A DNA stretch of 64,000 nucleotides, taken from Microbacterium sp. B35-30. GTDB taxonomy: Bacteria > Actinomycetota > Actinomycetes > Actinomycetales > Microbacteriaceae. This document shows positions 48,076 to 55,660 of this stretch, one piece after another (the first letter of the stretch is position 1; every line of letters starts with the position of its first letter). Made by a program: the position numbers and the translations under genes. The notes under the pieces are model-generated. The model did not search any database. It had not been told where the DNA came from and worked only from the letters and a program-made list of their open reading frames with translations. Location of the stretch: NCBI RefSeq assembly GCF_010634855.1, contig NZ_MWLQ01000021.1, forward strand, positions 62,001 to 126,000, given 5' to 3'.

Positions 48076-49056
48076 CGAGCGCGCATGGGCCGCGATGCGA
48101 TCGAACAGCGCGTCGCGGCCCTCGTCGATCCGCTGCTCGTCGGGGTGCGCGTCGTAGTGGGCGAGGATGCGGCGGGCGCCCTCGTCGAAGGTGATCGTGG
48201 TGCGGAAGTCGGGCACCAGCTGCGTCACCTTCGACGCGTCGAACAGCATCGAATGGGCCTTGTCGCCGATGAGAGTGGGCCCGAGTTCCGGCGCGAACGC
48301 CGCGATCGTGTCGGAGGCCACGTGCACGAGGTCGGGGGAGTCCACGCCCGCGGCATCGGCCAGCCAGCCGTAGATCTGGTTCCAGGTCGGCGCGTGGGTC
48401 CCGGTGATGGTGAACGCCTCGCCGATCGCGGCCGGATTGCCGAGCAGCCCGGTGAACGCGACCGCGAAGTCGTCGGAATGCGTGATGGTCCACTGGCTCG
48501 TTCCGTCGCCGTGGACGATGACGGGGCGCCCCGCGCGCATGCGCGCGATGTCGGTCCAGCCGCCGATGGTCGGCAGCAGTCGCTCGTCGTAGGTGTGCGA
48601 CGGCCGCACGATGGTCACCGGCAGGCCGCGCTCGCGGTGTGCGGCGACGAGGACGTCCTCACACGCGATCTTGTCGCGCGAGTACTGCCAGAACGGGTTG
48701 CGCAGCGGCGTCGACTCGGTCACCGGCATCCGGCGCGGCGGCTTCTCGTAGGCGGATGCCGAGCTGATGAACACGTACTGCCCGATGCGGCCCTCGAACA
48801 GCTCGAGGTCGGTCGCGATGTGCTCGGGTGTGAAGGCCAGGAACTCGGCGACGACGTCGAACCGGCGGTCGCCGAGGGCGGTGCGCACTGCGCCGGTGTC
48901 GCGCACGTCGGCCTCGATCAGTTCGACCTGCGGCGGCAGCGGGCGTCTCGCGGTGCCGCGGTTGAGCACCGCGACCTCGTGCCCGAGTGCCACGGAGCGG
49001 CGCACGCACGCCGCGCTGATCGTTCCGGTACCGCCGATGTAGAGGATGCTCGTCAC
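48067..49056 (-). CDS. NAD-dependent epimerase/dehydratase (extended SDR, atypical)
   Basis: A 329-residue Rossmann enzyme with nucleotide-binding YIGGTGTISAACV (a G-x-x-G-x-x-S variant), the catalytic serine region ISSASAYEK and YxxxK as YSRDK. The overall pattern resembles actinobacterial NAD-dependent epimerase/dehydratases and the CSP41-like subgroup rather than a classic UDP-galactose epimerase; the substrate is unknown. The start is GTG at 49056, placed 7 nt after a TAGGCT -10 on the minus strand. The C-terminal codons lie within the GCTGATCAGC repeat array, so repeat-number change could alter its end. Confidence 0.9.
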   Translation of the reverse strand: MTSILYIGGTGTISAACVRRSVALGHEVAVLNRGTARRPLPPQVELIEADVRDTGAVRTALGDRRFDVVAEFLAFTPEHIATDLELFEGRIGQYVFISSASAYEKPPRRMPVTESTPLRNPFWQYSRDKIACEDVLVAAHRERGLPVTIVRPSHTYDERLLPTIGGWTDIARMRAGRPVIVHGDGTSQWTITHSDDFAVAFTGLLGNPAAIGEAFTITGTHAPTWNQIYGWLADAAGVDSPDLVHVASDTIAAFAPELGPTLIGDKAHSMLFDASKVTQLVPDFRTTITFDEGARRILAHYDAHPDEQRIDEGRDALFDRIAAHARSAG

Positions 49057-49063
49057 CCACGCG

Positions 49064-49069
49064 AGCCTA
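49064..49069 (-). promoter_or_regulatory. -10 box (TAGGCT) of the epimerase/dehydratase gene
   Basis: TAGGCT on the minus strand ends 7 nt before the GTG at 49056. Confidence 0.5.
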
Positions 49070-49148
49070 CGCCCGGACGGGACACCCCGCGGCGGAAGGC
49101 GCTCTCTCGCTGACGGCGAACATCTTCCCCGATGTCGGCGGGGGCCTC

Positions 49149-49154
49149 TAGCGT
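49149..49154 (+). promoter_or_regulatory. -10 box (TAGCGT) of the FAD oxidase gene
   Basis: TAGCGT ends 7 nt before the ATG at 49162; the in-frame ATG-like starts further upstream would precede the box. Confidence 0.5.
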
Positions 49155-49161
49155 TGCCGTC

Positions 49162-50505
49162 ATGAGCAACGACGACCTCAGTGCCGGATCCGTCGGCACC
49201 GTCATCCGTCCGGGCGACTCCGAGTGGGAGTCCGCCCGCCGTTTCCACTCCGGCATCGGCGAACCCGCTGCCGTGATCCGCGCCGCGAGCGTCGACGACG
49301 TGCGCGGCGCCGTCCGCTACGCCGCAGCCGAGCGGCTCGACATCATGATCCGCGGCGGCGGCCACAGCACCTGGGGCGGGGTGCCCGGTGGCCTCACCCT
49401 CGACATCTCGGCCCTCGACGCGGTCGAGGTCGACGGCACGCGTGTGCGCGTCGGCGGCGGTGCCCTCTGGGGCGGCGTCGCCCATGCGCTCGCCGAACGG
49501 GGGCTCGGGCTCAGCTCGGGTGACACGGCCTCGGTGGGAGTGGGCGGTCTCACCCTCGGTGGCGGCATCGGCTGGATGGTGCGGGCGTGGGGACTCGCCG
49601 CCGATCAGCTGGTGGGGGCGCAGCTCGTCACCGCGCGCGGCGACGTGGTCGAGGTGACCCAGACCTCGCACCCGGAGCTGCTGTGGGCGCTGCGCGGCGG
49701 CGGCGGCAACTTCGGCGTCGTGACGCGGTTCGACTTCGAGGCACACCCGCTCGACGGCGTCGTGCATGCCGTCTACGGGCTCGAGGGGGACGCGCGCCCG
49801 GTCCTGCGGGTGCTGGCCGATGTCCTGGCCGACGCCCCGCGAGAGCTCACCGTCACCTACATGGACGTCCCCGCGATGGACCCGAATGCGCCGGCGGGCG
49901 CCTCGATCACGGCGGTGTGGGCCGGCACCGATGAGGACGCCGCCCGTCGTGCGCTCGCGCCGCTCGCGGGTGTGCCCGGCGTCACCGAGAGGGAGTTCGG
50001 CGTGCAGGACTACCCCGACGTGCTGCTGGAGGCCCCCGAGTTCGATCCCGAGCAGCCGATGCCGGGCTTCGTCGGAGGGAACACGCTGCTCGGGGCGCTC
50101 GACGACGACGCCATCGACCGCCTCGTCGCGTTCCGCGAGCAGCACCCGGCCTCCGTGGTGCTGCTGCGCTCGCTCGGCGGCGCGTACGGCGACGTCGCAC
50201 AGGACGACACGGCCTTCCCGGCGCGTGACGCGACGTGGTTCGCGATGGCCGGGGCGTTCGACATCCCCGGCATGCTCGACGACGCGGGGCGTGCCGACGT
50301 CACCGCCGAGTGGGAGGCCGTCGAGGCCAAGGGCTCAGGCGTCTACGGCAACTTCACCGTCTCGACGGACGAGACGATCGCCCAGCGCATGTACCCGCCG
50401 GCGACGATGGCGCGTCTGGCCGCGGTCAAGCACACCTGGGATCCGGGCAACATGTTCTGCCGCAACCACAACGTGAAGCCCGTGCCGAACGGCCACGCGG
50501 GCTGA
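49162..50505 (+). CDS. FAD-binding oxidoreductase (berberine-bridge-enzyme-like, PCMH-type)
   Basis: A 447-residue flavoenzyme with the PCMH FAD-binding fold. RGGGHSTWG contains the histidine that is covalently joined to FAD at the 8-alpha position in this family. The usual second anchoring cysteine is absent from the GVGGLTLGGGIGW stretch, so single-linkage FAD is expected. The C-terminal BBE motif is NMFCRNHNV. Members oxidise sugars, alcohols or natural products and release H2O2; the substrate is unknown. Divergent from the epimerase/dehydratase by 105 bp and closed by a strong hairpin terminator. Confidence 0.92.
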   Translation: MSNDDLSAGSVGTVIRPGDSEWESARRFHSGIGEPAAVIRAASVDDVRGAVRYAAAERLDIMIRGGGHSTWGGVPGGLTLDISALDAVEVDGTRVRVGGGALWGGVAHALAERGLGLSSGDTASVGVGGLTLGGGIGWMVRAWGLAADQLVGAQLVTARGDVVEVTQTSHPELLWALRGGGGNFGVVTRFDFEAHPLDGVVHAVYGLEGDARPVLRVLADVLADAPRELTVTYMDVPAMDPNAPAGASITAVWAGTDEDAARRALAPLAGVPGVTEREFGVQDYPDVLLEAPEFDPEQPMPGFVGGNTLLGALDDDAIDRLVAFREQHPASVVLLRSLGGAYGDVAQDDTAFPARDATWFAMAGAFDIPGMLDDAGRADVTAEWEAVEAKGSGVYGNFTVSTDETIAQRMYPPATMARLAAVKHTWDPGNMFCRNHNVKPVPNGHAG

Positions 50506-50528
50506 CGCGGGGCGCGGACGCAGATACG

Positions 50529-50569
50529 CACCGAGGGCGGATCCCCGTGATGGAGACCCGCCCTCGGTG
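50529..50569. terminator. Bidirectional hairpin terminator
   Basis: A perfect 12-bp stem CACCGAGGGCGG/CCGCCCTCGGTG (50529-50540 and 50558-50569) with a 17-nt loop, followed by TTTC on the right. It lies between the convergent FAD oxidase and gnd genes and can serve both. Confidence 0.85.
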
Positions 50570-50620
50570 TTTCGAGCTGATGTTTCGACCTGACGTGGTG
50601 TCCGGCGCGCCGGACCCGCG

Positions 50621-52228
50621 TCAGTGGGTGTCTTCGGCCTCGATCTCGGTGCGGTCGCCCGACCACAGCGTGTGGAAGGTGCCGTCCTTGTCGACGCGCT
50701 TGTAGGTGTGGGCGCCGAAGAAGTCGCGCTGACCCTGGATGAGCGCGGCCGGCAGGCGCTCGGCGCGCAGGCCGTCGTAGTACGACAGCGACGATGAGAA
50801 CGCGGGGGCCGGGATGCCGGCACCGGCCGCCGTCGACACGATCCGGCGCCAGGCGCCCTGTGCGCGGCCCAGTGCCTCGACGAAGTACGGCGCGGTCAGC
50901 AGCACGGCAAGATCCGGCGTCTCGTCGTAGGCGTCGGCGATGCGGTTGAGGAACTGCGCGCGGATGATGCAGCCCGCGCGCCAGATCTTCGAGACCGCGC
51001 CGAGGTCGATCTGCCAGTCGTACTCGGCAGCGCCCGCGCGGATCTCGTCGAAGCCCTGCGAGTACGCGACGATCTTCGAGGCGTACAGCGCGAGGCGCAC
51101 GTCCTCGATGAACGCGTCGGCGTCCTCGACCGCGAGGCCCTCGCCCGGGCCGGGCAGGTCGCGCGAGATCTCGCGCTGCTCGGGGTGCGACGAGAGCGAG
51201 CGGGCGAAGGTGGCCTCGGCGATGCCCGAGACCGGCACGCCGAGCGACAGCGCGGTCTGCACGGTCCACGCGCCGGTGCCCTTGGCGCCGGCCTGATCGA
51301 GGATGACGTCGACGAGCGGACCGCCGGTCTCGGCATCCACCTGGCGGAGCACCTCGGCGGTGATCTCGATGAGGTACGACTCCAGCTCGCCGCGGTTCCA
51401 CTCGGCGAACACGTCGGCGATCTCGGCCGGCGTCTTGCCGGTGCCGCGCCGAATGAGGTCGTACGCCTCGGCGATGAGCTGCATGTCGGCGTACTCGATG
51501 CCGTTGTGCACCATCTTCACGAAGTGGCCGGCGCCGTCGTGGCCGATGTGCGTGACGCACGGCTCGCCCTCGGCGACCGCCGCGATGGACTTGAGGATCG
51601 GGCCGAGGGTCACCCACGACTCGTCCGAGCCGCCGGGCATGATCGACGGGCCGTTGAGGGCCCCCTCCTCGCCGCCCGAGATGCCGGCGCCGACGAAGTT
51701 GATGCCCGTCTCGCGCACGGCCTTCTCGCGGCGGATCGTGTCGGTGAACAGCGCGTTGCCGCCGTCGACGATGATGTCGCCCGGCTCGAACACCTCCACC
51801 AGCGCGTCGATGACGGCATCGGTGGGACGGCCGGCCTTCACCATGATGATCGCGGCGCGCGGCTTCTGCAGCGACGCGGCGAACTCCTGGTACGAGAACG
51901 CGGGCACGAAGCCGGCCTCGGGGTGGGCGGCGAGCAGCTCGTCGGTCTTGGACCGGCTGCGGTTGTGCACCGCGACGGTGTTGCCCTCGCGGCTGGCGAG
52001 GTTTCGCGCGAGGTTCGACCCCATCACCGCGAGACCCACGACGCCGATGTTCGCCGTGGCCACACGATCGGCCTCGGGACCCTTCGGCTCCGGGGTCTGG
52101 CGGGCCACGTCCTCGGGTGCCGGTGCGGCCTCGTGCGCGGTCGTCGCCTCGTCAGGAGCCTGGTCCTGATCCGTCGAGATGTTCGTCTCGGCCTGATTGC
52201 CGCTCGCTGAAGGGTCGTTCGAAGACAC
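50621..52228 (-). CDS. gnd: 6-phosphogluconate dehydrogenase, decarboxylating (NADP type)
   Basis: A 535-codon gene for the oxidative pentose-phosphate enzyme producing ribulose 5-phosphate, CO2 and NADPH. The Rossmann motif GVVGLAVMGSNLARNLA is followed by HNRSRSKTD, whose Arg/Ser/Thr favour NADP. GGEEGALNGPSIMPGG and KMVHNGIEYADMQLI form the substrate site with the catalytic lysine. An acidic, Glu/Ala/Pro-rich extension of about 57 residues precedes the domain. The GTG at 52228 has AGGAGCG just upstream; an internal GTG at the VATANIGV segment would give the normal family length. Divergent from gntK. Confidence 0.94.
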   Translation of the reverse strand: MSSNDPSASGNQAETNISTDQDQAPDEATTAHEAAPAPEDVARQTPEPKGPEADRVATANIGVVGLAVMGSNLARNLASREGNTVAVHNRSRSKTDELLAAHPEAGFVPAFSYQEFAASLQKPRAAIIMVKAGRPTDAVIDALVEVFEPGDIIVDGGNALFTDTIRREKAVRETGINFVGAGISGGEEGALNGPSIMPGGSDESWVTLGPILKSIAAVAEGEPCVTHIGHDGAGHFVKMVHNGIEYADMQLIAEAYDLIRRGTGKTPAEIADVFAEWNRGELESYLIEITAEVLRQVDAETGGPLVDVILDQAGAKGTGAWTVQTALSLGVPVSGIAEATFARSLSSHPEQREISRDLPGPGEGLAVEDADAFIEDVRLALYASKIVAYSQGFDEIRAGAAEYDWQIDLGAVSKIWRAGCIIRAQFLNRIADAYDETPDLAVLLTAPYFVEALGRAQGAWRRIVSTAAGAGIPAPAFSSSLSYYDGLRAERLPAALIQGQRDFFGAHTYKRVDKDGTFHTLWSGDRTEIEAEDTH

Positions 52229-52350
52229 ACGCGCTCCTGAGGTTAGATCGTCTCTTTCAGCCTAGAGTCTGACGGGTCCGTGTTACGCCGCAGCGGCGGG
52301 ACGCTCACACTCCGAACCGGCCGGGTGTGACGCGTCGTCCGGCGGTGGGC

Positions 52351-52356
52351 TACCGT
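52351..52356 (+). promoter_or_regulatory. -10 box (TACCGT) of gntK
   Basis: TACCGT ends 7 nt before the GTG at 52364. This favours that start over the in-frame GTG at 52355, which overlaps the box. Confidence 0.5.
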
Positions 52357-52363
52357 GGCCGTC

Positions 52364-52963
52364 GTGACCGAGCCCTCCCTTCCGGGGTCCCCCCTCCCGG
52401 AGCCCACTCTGCCGGAGCACGCCGCGCCGGGAGCCGCCGACCTCAGCCCCACAGCGGCGGCGCGGATCGTGGTGATGGGACCGAGCGGTTCGGGCAAATC
52501 CGCCGTCGGTCTGGCGCTGGCGCAGCGCCTCGGACTGCCGTTCGTCGATGCGGACGATCTCCATCCCGCGGCGAACGTCGCCAAGATGGCCGCGGGGTTC
52601 CCGCTCGACGACGGAGATCGGATGCCGTGGCTCGACGTGGTGGCCGCGGCGCTGCGTGATGCGCCCGGGGGAGTGGTGATGGCCTGCTCGGCACTCGCCC
52701 GCCGGTACCGCGACCGCATCCGTGGCGGAACGGCGGCACCCGGCGTCGTCTTCGTCGAACTGCGCGTGCCGCGGGACGAGCTCGCGCGTCGCATGGGCTC
52801 GCGCGAGCACTTCATGCCCTCGTCGCTGCTGATCTCGCAGCTGCAGACGCTCGAGCACCTCGAGCCGGATGAGGCGGGGGTCGTCGTGGCGGGCGACCCG
52901 CCGCTGGCCGATGTCGTCGACGCCGCGTTGGCGGCGCTCGAGCGGTATCAGTCCTTGCGGTAG
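52364..52963 (+). CDS. gntK: Gluconokinase (GntK type)
   Basis: A 199-residue P-loop kinase phosphorylating gluconate to 6-phosphogluconate, the substrate of the divergent gnd product. Walker A GPSGSGKS is at 39-46, DADDLHPAANVAKM is the gluconate-binding signature, followed by LDDGDRMPWL, CSALARRYRD and REHFMPSSLLISQL. The first about 33 residues are a Pro/Glu/Ala-rich extension not found in E. coli GntK. The 3' end overlaps a small leftward gene by 16 bp. Confidence 0.94.
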   Translation: MTEPSLPGSPLPEPTLPEHAAPGAADLSPTAAARIVVMGPSGSGKSAVGLALAQRLGLPFVDADDLHPAANVAKMAAGFPLDDGDRMPWLDVVAAALRDAPGGVVMACSALARRYRDRIRGGTAAPGVVFVELRVPRDELARRMGSREHFMPSSLLISQLQTLEHLEPDEAGVVVAGDPPLADVVDAALAALERYQSLR

Positions 52964-53070
52964 CCCTGGCGGCCGAGGCTCCAGAACGCCAGCGCGGTCA
53001 GGAGGGCACCGACCGCGGCCATGGCGCCGATGAGCCAGAGAAGAGCGTGGCTCAAGAAGCCGTAGTCCAT
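52948..53070 (-). CDS. Small single-helix membrane protein (40 residues)
   Basis: MDYGFLSHALLWLIGAMAAV... is one transmembrane helix followed by a short basic tail WSLGRQGYRKD. CGGAGGAC lies about 5 nt before the ATG, which supports translation. It overlaps the end of gntK by 16 bp. No family recognised; the size resembles single-span accessory peptides. Confidence 0.6.
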   Translation of the reverse strand: MDYGFLSHALLWLIGAMAAVGALLTALAFWSLGRQGYRKD

Positions 53071-53126
53071 GGGGTCCTCCGTGGGAGCGGGAAGCAGTGC
53101 GTTCCTCATCGTAGCGGGGGCGCTGG

Positions 53127-53350
53127 TAGACTCGTGTCGAACTTCGGCGAGGGATGCCTCGCGCCCGTCGATTCCGGTGGGCTGCGGCATCCGTGATCGA
53201 CGCAGTGATGCCGGCCCAACGGGCTTTCCTCACGCGCGTGCGTTCGAGTCGAAGACATCCCGAATACCCCGGGCCCGCCACCGCGCAGGCCGAGTCAGAA
53301 CGGCCACGCGCCGCAGCTTACCGGGCCAGTGCGCCCACAAGGAGAACCCC
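53127..53350 (+). promoter_or_regulatory. Promoter and long 5' leader of rplY
   Basis: A TAGACT -10 (53127-53132) predicts transcription from about 53139, leaving a leader of about 210 nt before the ATG at 53351, unlike the leaderless pattern of many neighbours. AAGGAG precedes the ATG. The leader has short self-complementary stretches but I could not match a known riboswitch or ribosomal-protein leader. No convincing small ORF is visible. Confidence 0.5.
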
Positions 53351-53986
53351 ATGTCGTCCGAGCCCGATACCAAGGTCCAGGCCGAGTTCCGCGAGAGCTT
53401 CGGCAAGGGCTTCGCCCGCCGCCTCCGCGCCGCCGGCAAGATCCCCGCCGTCATCTACGGTCACGGCACCGACCCCGTGCACGTCGCCCTGCCGGGCCAC
53501 CAGGTCTCGCTGCTCATCCGCCGCGCGAACGCGGTGCTCGAGCTGGACCTCGACGGCAAGTCGCAGCTCACGCTGGTCAAGGATGTGCAGAAGGACCCGG
53601 TGCACCAGGTCATCGAGCACATCGACCTGCTCGTTGTGAAGAAGGGCGAGAAGGTCGAGATCGAGGTGCCGATCGTCGTCGTGGGCGAGTCCGCTCCCGG
53701 CACGATCGCGAACCTCGACAACACGACGGTCACCCTGCAGGCCGAGGCCACGCACATCCCCGAGCACATCGAGGTCGACGTGGAGGGCCTCGAGGAGGGC
53801 ACGCACATCACCGCCGCCGACCTGAAGCTGCCGAAGGGGTCGGTCCTCATCGCCGACGCCGAGCTGCTCATCGTCGCCATCTCGGTCCCGGCTGCGACGC
53901 TCGCCGCCGAGGACGAGATCGCCGAGGCCGATGCCGAGGTCGCCGCCGAGCAGGCCGAGGCGTCGGAAGAGTCCGCCTCCGAGTAA
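53351..53986 (+). CDS. rplY: 50S ribosomal protein L25/general stress protein Ctc
   Basis: A 211-residue, two-domain L25 (TL5/Ctc type). The N-terminal about 90 residues bind 5S rRNA (GKGFARRLRAAGKIPAVIYGHG) and the second beta-rich domain follows from about residue 100, ending in an acidic Glu/Ala-rich tail (about 185-211). AAGGAG lies 7-8 nt before the ATG. It is followed by a strong terminator, which separates it from pth, its usual partner. Confidence 0.96.
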   Translation: MSSEPDTKVQAEFRESFGKGFARRLRAAGKIPAVIYGHGTDPVHVALPGHQVSLLIRRANAVLELDLDGKSQLTLVKDVQKDPVHQVIEHIDLLVVKKGEKVEIEVPIVVVGESAPGTIANLDNTTVTLQAEATHIPEHIEVDVEGLEEGTHITAADLKLPKGSVLIADAELLIVAISVPAATLAAEDEIAEADAEVAAEQAEASEESASE

Positions 53987-53994
53987 TTCCTTCA

Positions 53995-54038
53995 CGAAGG
54001 CGAGGGGGTGCGGATGCCGCGCCCCCTCGCCTTCGTTT
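53995..54038 (+). terminator. Hairpin terminator after rplY
   Basis: A perfect 14-bp stem CGAAGGCGAGGGGG/CCCCCTCGCCTTCG (53995-54008 and 54022-54035) with a 13-nt loop containing GGATGCC, followed by TTT. It begins 9 bp after the rplY stop. Confidence 0.88.
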
Positions 54039-54096
54039 CACCGGGTGCCGTTCGGGATTTCGCGGGGAGCCGCCCCGCTCGGGCAGGATGGATGAC

Positions 54097-54681
54097 ATGG
54101 CAGAGACGTGGCTGATCATCGGACTGGGAAACCCCGGCCCGCGCTACGAGCTCACGCGCCACAACGTCGGACAGCTCGTGGTCGACGAGCTCGCCGGGCG
54201 GCGCGGCGAGTCCTTCAAGGCGCACAAGGCGAACGCGCGCGTCGTCGAGACGTGGCTGCGTCCCGGTGCGGCCAAGCTCATCCTCGCCAAGCCGAACACG
54301 TTCATGAACGTGTCGGGCGGACCCGTCGCCGGGCTCGCGAAGTTCTACGGCATCGCCCCCGACCACGTGGTGGTCGTGCACGACGAGCTCGACATCCCGT
54401 TCGACACCATCAAGCTCAAGGTCGGCGGTGGCCACGGCGGTCATAACGGCGTGCGCGACGTCGCGAAAGCGCTCGACACGGCGGAGTTCCCGCGTGTGCG
54501 CGTCGGTATCGGGCGTCCCATGGGGCGGCAGGATCCCGCCGACTGGGTGCTGGACCCGTTCGGCGCCACGGAGCGCAAGAACCTGCCGATCCTCATCGGC
54601 GACGCCGCGGACGCCATCGAGCAGCTCGTGGCTGATGGCCTCCTGGCCGCGCAGCAGAAGCACCACGCGCCGCGCGTCTGA
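54097..54681 (+). CDS. pth: Peptidyl-tRNA hydrolase
   Basis: A 194-residue enzyme releasing peptides from prematurely dropped tRNAs. IIGLGNPGPRYELTRHNVG contains the catalytic His, KPNTFMNVSGGPV the substrate Asn, HDELDIPF the Asp, and GGHGGHNGVRD the tRNA-contact loop. The ATG at 54097 is 7 nt after a CAGGAT box; the in-frame ATG at 54088 overlaps that box and is less likely. Confidence 0.96.
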   Translation: MAETWLIIGLGNPGPRYELTRHNVGQLVVDELAGRRGESFKAHKANARVVETWLRPGAAKLILAKPNTFMNVSGGPVAGLAKFYGIAPDHVVVVHDELDIPFDTIKLKVGGGHGGHNGVRDVAKALDTAEFPRVRVGIGRPMGRQDPADWVLDPFGATERKNLPILIGDAADAIEQLVADGLLAAQQKHHAPRV

Positions 54682-54709
54682 CCTCTCGCGTCCGCTGATC
54701 GCCGGCTGA

Positions 54710-54827
54710 GGCATCCGCGTTCCTCAGTTGAGGAATGGTGCCGAGGTGCGGAGACGCGGGCCGAGATCGGCCCTCGTTTCGGCTCTGGTCCTCAACTGAG
54801 GAAACAGCAACGGAGAGGACGGATGCC
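54710..54827. repeat. Nested inverted-repeat element between pth and a convergent membrane-protein gene
   Basis: Outer arms GGCATCCG (54710-54717) and CGGATGCC (54820-54827) enclose TTCCTCAGTTGAGGA (54720-54734) and its reverse complement (54789-54803), each itself nearly palindromic, and a central hairpin GGGCCGA-GA-TCGGCCC (54758-54773). The element is 118 bp, lies wholly between genes, and could be a REP/MITE-like unit, a structured RNA or a double terminator. Confidence 0.8.
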
Positions 54828-54852
54828 GCGGGCCGAGGGTTCGTGCGACCCG

Positions 54853-55503
54853 TCAGCTGCCCATGCCGGTGCCGGCGGCGAGGCCGGCGGTCAGGAACCC
54901 CTGCACCACGCCGCCGAAGACGATCGGGCCGAGGGCGGCGACGATCACCGCGGCGATGCCGGCGCCGCGTCCGCGCGCCGTCACGATCGCGACGACGCCC
55001 TGCACCAGAGCCCACACGCCGAGGGCCGTGCCGACCCAGAACGCGACCTCGCCCAGCATCACCCAGTCCCGTACCGGAGTGAGGATCGACCAGTCGAAGT
55101 CGGCGTCGAGCGCCCGCGCGGTGATCTCGCGACCGGCGCCGAGTCCGATCCGGTAGCTCGCGATCGCGCCCATGATGCCCGCCCCGACCGTCGCGACGAG
55201 GGCGAGGGCGAGAGCGACGACGCCGAGGACGCTGCTGCGACGCGCCGGCGGGCCGCCGTACGCGGGAGCCGTACCGGGCGCGACCGCGTAGCCGACGGGC
55301 GGGGCGTACCCGGGCGGCGGGGCGTACGCTCCTGCCGGAGGCGCGGACCAGCCGGGCGGAACCCCCGGCTGTCCACCGGCGGCCTGCGCGGGGCCCGCGG
55401 TCGTTCCCGCTGGCGGTCCGAACGGTGGTGCAGCGGGCGGCGCCCACGCCCCGGGCGGGACGGGCGGGTTCTGAGGCGCGTCAGGGGCGGCGGGCTGGCT
55501 CAC
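54853..55503 (-). CDS. Pro/Ala/Gly-rich membrane protein of unknown function
   Basis: A 216-residue protein. Residues 1-85 are Pro/Ala/Gly-rich with Tyr (repeats of the PPxGYAPP kind), as in actinobacterial DUF4190-type proteins; then four hydrophobic segments, with a short non-membrane loop (about residues 112-140) after the first pair. No catalytic motif. The GTG start at 55503 lies 6 nt after TAGGAT on the minus strand. Confidence 0.8.
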   Translation of the reverse strand: MSQPAAPDAPQNPPVPPGAWAPPAAPPFGPPAGTTAGPAQAAGGQPGVPPGWSAPPAGAYAPPPGYAPPVGYAVAPGTAPAYGGPPARRSSVLGVVALALALVATVGAGIMGAIASYRIGLGAGREITARALDADFDWSILTPVRDWVMLGEVAFWVGTALGVWALVQGVVAIVTARGRGAGIAAVIVAALGPIVFGGVVQGFLTAGLAAGTGMGS

Positions 55504-55509
55504 AGGCTC

Positions 55510-55515
55510 ATCCTA
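55510..55515 (-). promoter_or_regulatory. -10 box (TAGGAT) of the Pro/Ala-rich membrane protein gene
   Basis: TAGGAT, then GAGCCT, then the GTG at 55503: 6-nt leaderless spacing. Confidence 0.58.
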
Positions 55516-55648
55516 GGAGTCCGCCCGGCGCCGGAGCGCGCTGCTCGCCTACGGCGACGCTGCGGCTCGCTCTCTCGCCCGAGAAGCCCGCTGTCCGTCC
55601 CGAGGGGCTGCTCCCGCGCCCGCGGAGCCCGGTGTCGGTCCTGCGCCT

Positions 55649-55654
55649 TAGACT
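55649..55654 (+). promoter_or_regulatory. -10 box (TAGACT) of mfd
   Basis: TAGACT, then CGTGCG, then the GTG at 55661: 6-nt leaderless spacing, deciding the GTG start. Confidence 0.6.
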
Positions 55655-55660
55655 CGTGCG

